In this document: positions 8,201 to 14,689 of the stretch, one piece after another
How the letters are laid out: the number at the start of each line of letters is the position of its first letter
Position numbering within the stretch: position 1 is the stretch's first letter
NCBI GenBank assembly: GCA_025352345.1
Contig: JANXTP010000042.1
Location: 1 to 21,477 of the forward strand
Reading direction: 5' to 3'
Source of the DNA: Burkholderiales bacterium
Lineage (GTDB): Bacteria > Pseudomonadota > Gammaproteobacteria > Burkholderiales > Burkholderiaceae_C
DNA length: 21,477 nucleotides
Position numbers and translations under genes: made by a program
Notes under the pieces: model-generated
What the model saw: only the letters and a program-made list of their open reading frames with translations
Database searches by the model: none
Told to the model about the DNA's origin: nothing

Positions 8201-8337
8201 TACAGCATGGCGGCCACGATCGCAGTGGCAGCCAGCGACTGCGGCAGCCACGCGGCCGATGGCACGGAAGCGTCCGGCAAGGGACGGTCGGTACCGGCTT
8301 GTGCGGGCTTGTCTTGCGGGAACCGAAGTGTGGCCAT
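5278..8337 (-). CDS. MASE1-PAS-PAS-GGDEF-EAL cyclic di-GMP turnover protein
   Basis: This is a membrane-bound sensor protein that makes and/or degrades cyclic di-GMP, 1019 residues from the ATG at 8337. An upstream in-frame start at 8481 is less likely because its extra 48 residues are polar and arginine-rich without known features. Residues about 30-310 hold 8-10 hydrophobic segments of MASE1 type. PAS 1 lies at about 325-435 (FLYEKAPVLMHSVD) and PAS 2 at about 450-570 (TLQSIGDGVVTTDEHGRITY). The GGDEF domain (about 580-740) has an intact GGDEF motif (661-665) preceded by an RGSD inhibitory site. The EAL domain (about 750-1000) has EAL (789-791), DDFGTGYSSL and VVAEGVE. Both active sites look intact, so activity could go either way. 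It is probably monocistronic and ends against the ABC remnant. Confidence 0.95.
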   Translation of the reverse strand: MATLRFPQDKPAQAGTDRPLPDASVPSAAWLPQSLAATAIVAAMLYFCLAVVAVFLSRLSGNVAMLWYANAAAVVVLQSKAEKHWPMLLAAIAVGSLAAGWVFDDPLPLTLRCIVANSVEIALGAWLLRRYCVAATCVSRPGPLSQALLLGGVVPAFVGALLAAALLSSNELGTFDKLWLSWFEGSSIGSVALLPLGLLLVAKGWGPLWADVRRPSVLLALVLVVGISLTVPTSLPHPYVYISLALVLLASIGRFTGVSLGVLLCSLSVAVLIARGSFSPLMSIQSLNEGWFYLPLILVLLPPLLLATTLENIQNGVIELAQREDDFRFLYEKAPVLMHSVDIHKRLLSVNDEWLARFGYERSEVLGRPSTDFLTPESRQRAEETVIPRFLAQGYLRDVDYQMVTKGGEVFDVQLSAIWQRDARGQPVRTLSVMKETTEQKRLAAELVAEKERMEVTLQSIGDGVVTTDEHGRITYMNPVAEQLVGRPLPEARGLAFGEVVHMFDHQTDAPLSSPIENCPYGKRVAGVPKNAVLRDQRGKEYGVHNSVAPILGKNGLLQGAVMVFQDVSEARALSQRLAYLAHHDSLTDLPNRVLLQDRVHQACQFAQRHRTRFAVIFMDLDHFKHVNDSLGHAVGDELLKAVAQRLTGTLRGSDTVCRLGGDEFVMLLSDVGGPDDVAEVAKKILREVAVPCVLEGTEVNVGISLGIAVFPGDGEDPETLMKHADAAMYRSKREGRNRFQFFSKEVDQAASARLRLEADMRRGLAEGQFIAHFQPVIDAASGLPVSLEALARWDRSDHELQGPLVFITVAEESGLIVPLGAAMLRQACEQLRTWRGTALGHITIAVNVSPVQLAHADFVDRVADTLQATGVDGAQLAFEITESTLMADPEATLGILQRIKALGIRIAIDDFGTGYSSLSHLKRFPVDSVKIDRSFVRDLETDPDDSELVKAIVAMSRSLRLLVVAEGVETDAQAAMLTAMGCTYLQGFLYAKPLSASAVGDWLQARITGDRPVLGTVI

Positions 8338-8532
8338 GCGATGCCTGCCTTCTTCCGCTTCACGGGGCCGAGCGGCCGGGACACGAAGATCGGCACAGGC
8401 GCATGCCGACGTCTCCAGACAGGAGATCACCACGATCCGGCCTGTGCATCGATTCTGCAGTAACGCAGCGACCACCGACACGCAGAAATACGGCGTGAAA
8501 GAGGCTTCTTTCCACGCTGACGGTTGGCCACT

Positions 8533-8943
8533 TCAGCGGTAGTCGACCACCCCTTCGATCGGGTCGGCCGGTTCCAGCCGCGGCGCGCGCTCGATCATGT
8601 GCCGCGTGTCCGCCTAGGGCGCCTCGCAGTGCACCCGAGGCCATGATGTGGGCGACGCCCAGCGTCTCGTCGCGGTTGTCGAAGTAGCGCATTGCGCCGC
8701 TGCAGACGTTGACCGCACCGACGGTGATGCGCGTACCGCTGTGGTGCAGCCTGTCCACATCGAGCAGACGGCCCGGCGTTTCGCGCAAAGGGTCGGTGTT
8801 GGTGAGACGCGTGTTCGATGCCGACCGCCGCCTGTTGGCCCTGCAGCGCCTCGAAAATACCCCACAAGCAGGCACCGAGCGCGACGCCTCCTTGCAACAC
8901 GACCCCCACGCGATGGTACGGAGGCGTTGGATTTTTTGGCCAT
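8533..8943 (-). pseudogene. Remnant of a patatin-like phospholipase gene
   Basis: The start resembles a patatin-family lipase: MAKKSNASV from the ATG at 8943, then after a frameshift YHRVGVVLQGGVALGACLWG (glycine-rich oxyanion region) up to about 8815. The frame then changes to TDPLRETPGRLLDVDRL, ITVGAVNVCSGAMRYFDN and HIMASGAL (to about 8650), which match the middle of the family. The stretch in between, which should carry the GXSXG nucleophile, is missing. After 8650 the catalytic DGG region is missing as well, and a third frame (HMIERAPRLEPADPIEGVVD) runs to the TGA at 8533. The tail's relation to the family is uncertain. With two or more frameshifts and both catalytic regions gone, it cannot be a working enzyme. 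Confidence 0.75.
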
Positions 8944-8988
8944 CTGCGCAGTGTCAGAGACGACCCGCCGAAATGTCGGGCGGGCAGA

Positions 8989-9948
8989 TCACAGGTACAG
9001 CGCGACCACCTCGGTCAACTCCCCTTCCCACACCACCGGAATGGCCAGCAGGGCCGCAGCGCCGATGGCGGCGGCTGCAGCGGCCGGTGCGCCCTCTTCG
9101 GCAGCTGGTTGCTCGCTGATGACCGGCACGCCGTCGCGCCAGGCCTGCGTGATCGAGCTGGTGGGTGCCAGGTCGTTCGTGGCGATGGCGAGCGTTGCCG
9201 CCACACCCGAGCGCCCACCATGCAGTTCGCTGAAAGCGTAGTCCCGCTTCAGCGAGGTCCGGGTGTCATCGGCGACCCAGCGTTCGATGCGCTGCGCCAG
9301 CGGCAGCTGCGCACCGGCGAGAAAGGTGACGACATGGCAGTCATCGAGGCGCGAGCCCACCGGCAGCGCCAGCCCGCGCAACAGCCCGGCCTCAGCGGCC
9401 ATCTCGGCGCGCAGGAAGCGCCCCGGTGCAGCCGCCAGGTCTTCCAGGAACACGCTCTGGCCACGCTGCCAGGCGAGGCCGGGTAGACCGACGCCGCGCG
9501 GCAGGTAGGTGTCGTGGGAGATCGCCTCGAACTGCTGCGTGCCGGGGCCATAGGCGCCGTCGGCCAGCGTCATGTCGGAGGTGATGCGGGCATCGTGGTG
9601 CCACAGCTCGAGAGCGCTGGACGGGATGACACCGTGGCTGCAGAACAGCACCAACACGCCGGCGATCGCCTGCTGGCGGAAATACGGCAGCGCGATCGCG
9701 CAGCTGTAGCCGGCCTGCCGCGCCGCGTCGGCACGGCGAAAATCGCCACTGTTGAAATCGGCCAGCAGGATCGGTTTGCCCACGTCCCAGGCTCGCCCCG
9801 GCAGACCTTCGCCACGACCGAAACACATCGACCGGCTGAGCGCCCCGAAGCGACGAGCGCTGCCGAATGCGCTGCTGTGCAGTTCAAGCAATGAGCCGTC
9901 GCCGCTGGCCAGCCACAGCTCGGCCGCTTTGATGAAGGTGGAGGGCAT
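8989..9948 (-). CDS. Double-GAF domain protein, function unknown
   Basis: A cytoplasmic protein of 319 residues with two GAF-like modules and no output domain that I can recognise. The start at 9948 (MPSTFIKAAELWLAS) follows a GGGAG Shine-Dalgarno. The longer reading from 9981 lacks one. The two modules are internal repeats: GEGLPGRAWDVGKPILLADF followed by ARQAGYSCAIALPYF, and GVGLPGLAWQRGQSVFLEDL followed by AEAGLLRGLALPV. A third section (about 235-319) is alanine-rich and ends in LLAIPVVWEGELTEVVALYL, which could be part of another GAF-like fold. GAF domains usually bind small ligands, chromophores or metals. The ligand here is unknown. It lies 75 bases after the DoxX-like gene and is probably the last gene of the DinB-YHS-DoxX unit. 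Confidence 0.85.
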   Translation of the reverse strand: MPSTFIKAAELWLASGDGSLLELHSSAFGSARRFGALSRSMCFGRGEGLPGRAWDVGKPILLADFNSGDFRRADAARQAGYSCAIALPYFRQQAIAGVLVLFCSHGVIPSSALELWHHDARITSDMTLADGAYGPGTQQFEAISHDTYLPRGVGLPGLAWQRGQSVFLEDLAAAPGRFLRAEMAAEAGLLRGLALPVGSRLDDCHVVTFLAGAQLPLAQRIERWVADDTRTSLKRDYAFSELHGGRSGVAATLAIATNDLAPTSSITQAWRDGVPVISEQPAAEEGAPAAAAAAIGAAALLAIPVVWEGELTEVVALYL

Positions 9949-10023
9949 GCGGCTCCCGTGAGGTTTCACGGCGTGCCGCAAGTTGCGGGCCAGACAGCGC
10001 CTCGGTGCCGCCAGGCAGTGGCG

Positions 10024-10500
10024 CTATTTGATGCCCAGCCAGCCCAGCCACAGCGAACGGCGCATCCACAGCAGCGCGGCACAACACACCCACACGCCAC
10101 AGGCCAGCGCGAACAGCTGGCCGCCGTCGCTGCTGCCATCGGTGTTGACAACCGCCACGCCCAGTGGGGTGAACAGGTGAAAGAAAATCGCGCCGCTGAT
10201 CACGCCCAGGCCTAAGGTGGCGCCCAGCACCTGCACCGTGCGCTGGCTGGAGATCGCAGCACCCGCCAGCAGCAGGATCGATGCGATCAGCTCCATCGTG
10301 CCGACCACCCGGGCCGAGAAGATGCCGCCTGGCGCAAACACGCCCGGAAAGCCCAGCGACGCGGCCCAGGGGTCGAGCTTGCCCTGGAAGATATAAACGG
10401 TTTCGGGCGAGCCGGTGAACTTGAAGAACAGCGACTGGATGAACACGAACGCGACGTAGATCGTCAGCAGCCAGTGTCCGTTGCGCTTGAGCCAGGCCAT
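10024..10500 (-). CDS. DoxX-like four-helix membrane protein
   Basis: A small inner-membrane protein of 158 residues with about four transmembrane segments (WLLTIYVAFVFIQSLFFKF, then VVGTMELIASILLLAGAA, LGATLGLGVISGAIFFHLF and LFALACGVWVCCAALLW). The pattern LFFKFTGSPE...FSARVVGTMELIASILLL resembles the DoxX/DoxD-like superfamily, whose members are linked to thiol, sulfur or quinone redox in some bacteria. The exact subfamily is not certain. The ATG at 10500 is 39 bases after the YHS-protein stop (10540), and the double-GAF gene follows, which suggests one transcript. No heme or metal motif is evident apart from scattered His and Cys residues in the last helix. Confidence 0.8.
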   Translation of the reverse strand: MAWLKRNGHWLLTIYVAFVFIQSLFFKFTGSPETVYIFQGKLDPWAASLGFPGVFAPGGIFSARVVGTMELIASILLLAGAAISSQRTVQVLGATLGLGVISGAIFFHLFTPLGVAVVNTDGSSDGGQLFALACGVWVCCAALLWMRRSLWLGWLGIK

Positions 10501-10539
10501 GGGGAATCCTTCAATCGACGAGGAGCGGTGCGCAGCGGG

Positions 10540-11034
10540 TCACTGCTTCAGCAGCGTCTGGAATTTCGAATCGGCCGTCTTGATGAAGCCGATCGGATTT
10601 TTCAACCATTTCTGCTGCACGTCAGCGTCGTAGTTCAGATACAACTTGCCATCGATGATCTTGAACTTGTCGGGTTCGATGCTGACCAGGTTGTCGACCG
10701 CGACGCCATAGGCGCAGTAGCCACCGTACTGCGGTGCGTATTTCTCCGGCGCGGCTTTGAACAGGTCGAGGTGGGCCTGCGAGGCAAATTTCCACTTGGC
10801 GCCCATCCAGGTGGCCACAAAGCTGTCGGAGCCCTTGACCGGCTTGCCATCGGTGAAATAGGCGACGGTGTCGTAACCCAGGATCGCGGTGTCGCCCGCA
10901 CCGCCGAAGAAGCCGCCGGTCAGCGTGTTGATCGGTGGCTGGGCCGCGCGCGCGGCGGCGCTGACGAAAAAGGCAGCAGCGCCGAGGCCCAGCACGGCGC
11001 GGCGACTCAGGCGGCGGGTTGATACGTCAGACAT
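10540..11034 (-). CDS. Tat-exported YHS domain protein
   Basis: A 164-residue exported protein. The N-terminus has a twin-arginine motif (LSRRAVLGLGAAAFFVSAAA), so it is probably folded with a cofactor before leaving via Tat. The YHS-type domain (about residues 45-115) reads AILGYDTVAYFTDGKPVKGS, then WKFASQAHLDLFKAAPEKYA and PQYGGYCAYGVA. The C-terminus (KLYLNYDADVQQKWLKN) matches a common family of periplasmic YHS proteins. YHS domains are thought to bind metals such as copper. The single cysteine in GGYCAYG is a candidate ligand, which is inference. The gene overlaps the upstream DinB-like gene by 28 bases, so the two are probably translationally coupled. The next gene encodes a DoxX-like membrane protein. 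Confidence 0.9.
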   Translation of the reverse strand: MSDVSTRRLSRRAVLGLGAAAFFVSAAARAAQPPINTLTGGFFGGAGDTAILGYDTVAYFTDGKPVKGSDSFVATWMGAKWKFASQAHLDLFKAAPEKYAPQYGGYCAYGVAVDNLVSIEPDKFKIIDGKLYLNYDADVQQKWLKNPIGFIKTADSKFQTLLKQ

Positions 11035-11609
11035 TCAAGCTCCTGGGTGGGGTCGGCAGGCGCGCTCGCGGCACGGTCGCCCAACGCATGGGCAACGGTG
11101 GCCGGCGCCCGGCCGAAGTTGGGATCGGTGGCGATGCCATGCTGCTCGCAGTAGAGCTGCAGCAGCGCGTAATGGTGGGTGGCGTGGCTGGCCAGGAACA
11201 CCAGCTCACGGCCGATGCTGGAAGCGGTCGCGAAATCGAATTCGCCGGCCGGGCCACCTTGCCCGTGCACACGCAGCGGCTGCTCCAGCACGGCATCGGA
11301 CCACCCGGCCAGCTGCTGCTTCAGCGCGTTCAACCGCGCCCGGGCCAGACCGACATCGCGTTCCAGCGCGCGGTCGCGGGGGCGGCGGTCGTAGTCGACC
11401 AGGCTGTCGGCGCCGCGCAGCACCAGTGCTTCATAGTGTTCGATCACATGGCGCAGGTGCGGGCCGGTGCGTTGCGCATACGCCGGCGCCCCGGGAAGGT
11501 CATGCGCCGCCACCAGCGCCAGCGCCTGGTCGATCAACTGACGATTGAAGTGCAGCAGCCTGTCGGCATCTCCTGCGCTGGCCCTGACGGATCGGTGAGA
11601 GAACAACAT
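11007..11609 (-). CDS. DinB-like (YfiT/DinB superfamily) protein
   Basis: A 200-residue, mostly helical protein resembling the DinB/YfiT superfamily of metal-binding four-helix bundles, some of which are thiol-S-transferases. The metal-ligand pattern is visible as HLRHVIEHYEAL near residue 55 and HATHHYALLQLYCEQHGI near residue 145. In the family, three histidines hold Zn or Ni. The motif IGRELVFLASHATHH is well kept. The ATG at 11609 has no clear Shine-Dalgarno, but no better start follows. It is the first gene of a likely operon with the YHS, DoxX-like and GAF genes. A TTGACCG direct repeat lies just upstream. The substrate is unknown. Confidence 0.85.
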   Translation of the reverse strand: MLFSHRSVRASAGDADRLLHFNRQLIDQALALVAAHDLPGAPAYAQRTGPHLRHVIEHYEALVLRGADSLVDYDRRPRDRALERDVGLARARLNALKQQLAGWSDAVLEQPLRVHGQGGPAGEFDFATASSIGRELVFLASHATHHYALLQLYCEQHGIATDPNFGRAPATVAHALGDRAASAPADPTQELECLTYQPAA

Positions 11610-11621
11610 GGTGACAACTTT

Positions 11622-11642
11622 CGGTCAAAGGGTCGCGGTCAA
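11622..11642 (-). promoter_or_regulatory. Direct repeat TTGACCG upstream of the DinB-YHS-DoxX unit
   Basis: On the minus strand TTGACCG occurs twice (11636-11642 and 11622-11628) with a 14-base period, 13 bases before the DinB-like ATG. It could be an operator or a promoter element, but the short distance to the start leaves no room for a -10 element plus leader after the nearer copy. The rest of 11643-11763 shows nothing I can assign. Confidence 0.25.
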
Positions 11643-11763
11643 CACTGCGGCTTGCCGGTGCAACGGCGATGACGGGTGGCAGACATGCTCCAGAGTCGGG
11701 CCAGAAGCCCGGACATTACGCGCGGTCTGCGACAAAACACACCGGCCAATCCGTGCCTCAGCG

Positions 11764-12897
11764 TCAATCGGTCGCCGGATAGCGTGGGGTCAGGAATTTT
11801 TCACGCCGGTAGCCACGCAGGAATTCGGCCAGGCTCATCGGCCTGAAGCCGCGTGCACGGTTGGCGGCACCGATTTCGAACAGCCAGTGGTACTGGCGCA
11901 TCAGATCGCGCCAGGCTTCGATCAGGCCGGTGCGGCGGTCCCAGATGTGGGTGCTTTCGGCACCGGCACCGTTGACCTCGACGATGGTGAAGCCCCGCCC
12001 CGCCTGCATCTCGGTGAAATCTTCGAAGCGCACATCGAAGCGGCCGAAGTGGAATTCGGGCAGGCGCTGCGCGATGTCGTCAAAGCGCGCTTCCATCTCA
12101 GGCGTCACCAGGTGCGTGCCGTTGCGGAAGATCGCGCCGCGGCTGTGGCTGCCGGCAAATGCGAGGCGGATCGCCGCACCTTCGGCCGGTACGGTGTCGA
12201 GCCGGGCGGTGTGGCGCTTGAAGTACAGGTGGGTGAGCCGACCAGCGCGCGGGTCGGCCAGGATCAGCTCGCGCAGCGTGCGCCGGCCGTCGCCGATCAC
12301 ATACGGAAAGTATTTCAGCGTGATCGACACGATGCGCCCGCGCGTCTGGCCCGGCCGGCGGCAGTAAAAAACACCTGCTTCTCCCTCGAACGACACCAGC
12401 CTCTGCAGCAGCAGCGTCGCGCCGGGTGGGAAGGCGGCCAAGTAGGCCTGCAGATCGCCCGCCGTGCGCACCAGCTTGACCCCGGCGCCGCGGCAGCCGA
12501 GGTCGGGCTTGGCAACCACTGGGAGCGCGAGGCCTGCGGCGACCAGCGCCGCCAGCGCTGCGTCGCGTTCTTGAACGAGGTCGGTCGGCGTGACGGGCCG
12601 CTCGATTCGCACGAACGGCGCGACCCATTCGGGCACATGCTGCATTGTCAGCGCCAGGATGTCGGCCTTCGATTCACCGAAGAAGCCACCACCCGGGAAA
12701 GAGGGGTTGGCCACCGTGGGCAGCAGGATGCCGCGGTAGCGCAGCATCTGCCATGCGGCGTACAGCGCGATCGGCGGGTAAAAAGCCCACATCGGCCAGA
12801 ACTCGAAGTAGCTGGTCGGCGGCCCACCCTGGTCGAACGGTGGCATGCCCTGGTGCGGGCGGACAGCGGGCACGGACTGAGGCAGCACGGAGGTCAT
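11764..12897 (-). CDS. ATP-grasp ligase-like protein
   Basis: A predicted ATP-dependent carboxylate-amine (or similar) ligase of 377 residues, substrate unknown. The start at 12897 overlaps the DedA stop (ATGA, 12894-12897). A longer open frame reaching 13671 is only the shadow of the genes upstream. ATP-grasp features are: KPDLGCRGAGV (130-140, conserved Lys and glycine-rich loop), LLLQRLVSFEGEAGVFY (about 162-178), KYFPYVIGDGRRTLREL (195-211) and the metal-binding end RFDVRFED...IVEVNGAGAES with EVN at 307-309. Residues about 30-75 are unusual for the fold: aromatic and proline-rich (YFEFWPMWAFYPPIALYAAW), perhaps a membrane-facing helix. The three-gene unit with DedA and a hydrolase, opposite an OlsB-like acyltransferase, points to envelope lipid or wall chemistry. 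That is inference. Confidence 0.87.
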   Translation of the reverse strand: MTSVLPQSVPAVRPHQGMPPFDQGGPPTSYFEFWPMWAFYPPIALYAAWQMLRYRGILLPTVANPSFPGGGFFGESKADILALTMQHVPEWVAPFVRIERPVTPTDLVQERDAALAALVAAGLALPVVAKPDLGCRGAGVKLVRTAGDLQAYLAAFPPGATLLLQRLVSFEGEAGVFYCRRPGQTRGRIVSITLKYFPYVIGDGRRTLRELILADPRAGRLTHLYFKRHTARLDTVPAEGAAIRLAFAGSHSRGAIFRNGTHLVTPEMEARFDDIAQRLPEFHFGRFDVRFEDFTEMQAGRGFTIVEVNGAGAESTHIWDRRTGLIEAWRDLMRQYHWLFEIGAANRARGFRPMSLAEFLRGYRREKFLTPRYPATD

Positions 12898-13535
12898 GTC
12901 GACGTAGAGGCCGGCGGTCGCCCGCGTTGATGAATGAATCGCCACAGCGGCACCGCTGCCGCCAGCACCAGGATGGGCAACGCCACCGCCACCGGCAGCG
13001 GCAGGCCGAGTTGCTGGGCCAAGGCGGCACCGATGGCCACGCTGAGGCCGTACAGCGCGCCGGTCCACAGCGTCACCGCCAGCAGCACCCAGGCACTGAA
13101 CGGTGCGAACGGCACCCGCAGAAAGCCGCAGGCGGTGTAAGTGACCAGCCGCATCCCAGGGATCACGCGGGCCAGCAGCACGGCACTGGGCAGCCTGCGC
13201 GTTACCTGCCCGCGCGCCCAGGCGCTGCGCTCGCCGATGTAGCGCCGCCGCAGCCAGGGCACACGGGTTGCGCCGATGCCGAGCGCATACAGGCCCAGAT
13301 CGCCTCCGGCGATGCCCCCGCCCACCGCGGCCAGCGATAAACCCCAGGAAATCGTACCCTGCGTAGCCAAAGCGACACCCGCAGCGATCGCCACGTCTTC
13401 CAGCAGCAGCGTGGTCAGCACAAGCGCCAGCGCGATGACCCACGGATCCGCCATGCCCGATGGCGCCCCATGAAACCAGGTGATGACGGCTTGCCAGTCG
13501 GCCATCAACGCGGGGGTCGCGACCTCGCTCAACAT
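12894..13535 (-). CDS. DedA family (VTT domain) membrane protein
   Basis: A multi-pass inner-membrane protein of 213 residues from the DedA/VTT family, members of which move phospholipids or undecaprenyl phosphate across the membrane. The two signature regions are present: GGGIAGGDLGLYALG and the motif LLARVIPGMRLVTYTACGFL (Arg, Pro-Gly, Arg and the ending A-C-G). About five hydrophobic stretches are visible, and the C-terminus is a short basic tail (LWRFIHQRGRPPAS). The start at 13535 (MLSEVATPALMADW) is chosen because the frame upstream of it is polar and lies within the hydrolase gene. It overlaps the hydrolase stop (13529-13531) by several bases, and its own stop overlaps the ATP-grasp start. 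All three are thus probably translationally coupled. Confidence 0.9.
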   Translation of the reverse strand: MLSEVATPALMADWQAVITWFHGAPSGMADPWVIALALVLTTLLLEDVAIAAGVALATQGTISWGLSLAAVGGGIAGGDLGLYALGIGATRVPWLRRRYIGERSAWARGQVTRRLPSAVLLARVIPGMRLVTYTACGFLRVPFAPFSAWVLLAVTLWTGALYGLSVAIGAALAQQLGLPLPVAVALPILVLAAAVPLWRFIHQRGRPPASTST

Positions 13536-14455
13536 GGCGCCGCCAGTGCCCAGGCGATCGCCTCTCGCACGACGCCGGTCGAATTCCACGGCAGGAAGTG
13601 GTTCTGTCCTTCGAGCAACTCCGTCTTAACGCAGCGCGCGCCCGTGAGCCCGGCCTGCATGAATGGCACATTGGCCACCGGCACCAGGCTGTCCTTCGTG
13701 CCGTGCACGATCAGCACCGGCGCGGTGATCTTCGGCAGCAGGCGGGCCAATGATTCCAGCTCGGGCTTCAGCGCGATCAGTTCGGCATTGGCGTTGCGGA
13801 TGGCGCGCGGCAAGGCCCAGCGCACCGCCGTCCAGGTGCCGACCCACTGCATCGGGTTGATCTCTTCCAGCGCCGGGTCGAGCGACGCCGCCAGCAGCAC
13901 CACCGCGGCGACGCGGCCCGGATGCTCTGCCGCGACGCGGGCGACGATCGGACCACCGAGCGAATGGCCGAGCAGCACGACGCGCCGCCCGTCGGTCGGG
14001 AACATTGCATAGACCGCTGCCGCCTGCGCCTCCAGACTGGTCAGCGCGCCTTCGGGGCCGCTGTCGCCAAAGCCCGGCCGGTCCAGCGCCACCACGTCGG
14101 CGCCCGGCGGCGGGTGGGTCAGGTACTCGGACCAGCCCGAGGCCGAGCCCGGCGTGCCATGCACCAGGATCAGGCGCGGTGCGGTGGGGTTGCCCGCTTG
14201 CAGGTAGCTGAGCGTGGTGTTCAACGGTGCGCCGACGGTGATGCGGTGACGCAGCGCACCGATGTTCGCATCGGCGGCGCGCAGCCCGGTCGGTGCCAGG
14301 CCGAGGGTGCCGACGATCACGCTGAGCGCGCTCCACAGCCGGCTGCGTGCGGGCGACCAGGCACGCGGTGCGATCACCGGGGCGGCAATCGGCACATCGG
14401 TGTCTGCATGGGCGTCTTGGTGTTGTGCTGCAGCGGGCGCTGTACTGCGAGGCAT
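13529..14455 (-). CDS. Alpha/beta-fold hydrolase with N-terminal membrane anchor or signal
   Basis: A 308-residue hydrolase from the ATG at 14455, which follows a GGAG Shine-Dalgarno. A longer reading from 14581 adds 42 residues without support. After a polar stretch, a hydrophobic segment at about residues 40-57 (WSALSVIVGTLGLAPTGLRA) looks like a signal or anchor, so it probably acts outside the cytoplasm. The oxyanion loop HGTPGSASGW is at about 99, the nucleophile elbow GHSLGG has Ser at about 165, the acid lies in VHGTKDSLVP and the catalytic His in GQNHFLPW. The triad is complete. Substrate class (ester, lactone or lipid) cannot be told from the sequence. It is first in the coupled hydrolase-DedA-ATP-grasp unit. 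Confidence 0.88.
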   Translation of the reverse strand: MPRSTAPAAAQHQDAHADTDVPIAAPVIAPRAWSPARSRLWSALSVIVGTLGLAPTGLRAADANIGALRHRITVGAPLNTTLSYLQAGNPTAPRLILVHGTPGSASGWSEYLTHPPPGADVVALDRPGFGDSGPEGALTSLEAQAAAVYAMFPTDGRRVVLLGHSLGGPIVARVAAEHPGRVAAVVLLAASLDPALEEINPMQWVGTWTAVRWALPRAIRNANAELIALKPELESLARLLPKITAPVLIVHGTKDSLVPVANVPFMQAGLTGARCVKTELLEGQNHFLPWNSTGVVREAIAWALAAPC

Positions 14456-14689
14456 CCCCGGGTCTCCGTGAAGGCGAGTGGCCGGCGATGGCGCAACAAG
14501 CACCCATCTCAGTCGCCGTGACGCTGCAATTCTTACCGACGCAGGTGTAAGCAAGCGGCGCACTTGCACGACGAGAGCCAACGACGCGTTGCGCGCTGGA
14601 CGCCGGTGTTGCGCGCCGAAGGCCTACATTTCGCTCGCCAGGGCGTTCGCACGGTCTCATTCAGATTGCCCTTCACGATCAACACGACC
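14456..14689. promoter_or_regulatory. Divergent promoter region between the hydrolase and acyltransferase units
   Basis: This 234-base space separates two divergent operons and should hold both promoters. It contains a direct repeat GTTGCGCGC (14588-14596 and 14608-14616, 20-base period, about two helical turns less one base) and a -10-like TACATT at 14625-14630 on the plus strand. No -35 element fits at a 17-base distance. The repeat is a candidate regulator site shared by both units. I cannot place either start of transcription. Confidence 0.35.

Noticed and set aside
8338..8481. A 48-residue N-terminal extension of the MASE1-GGDEF-EAL protein
   Set aside because: The extension is polar, has no recognisable feature and precedes a better ATG at 8337 directly before the membrane domain.
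8964..8984. Hairpin CCCGCC/GGCGGG after the double-GAF gene as a terminator
   Set aside because: The stem is only six pairs with a nine-base loop, and no U-tract follows on the minus strand.
11764..13671. A 635-residue fusion of the ATP-grasp gene with upstream sequence
   Set aside because: The upstream half is out of frame with, and overlaps, the well-supported DedA and hydrolase genes. The ATG at 12897 overlapping the DedA stop is the natural start.
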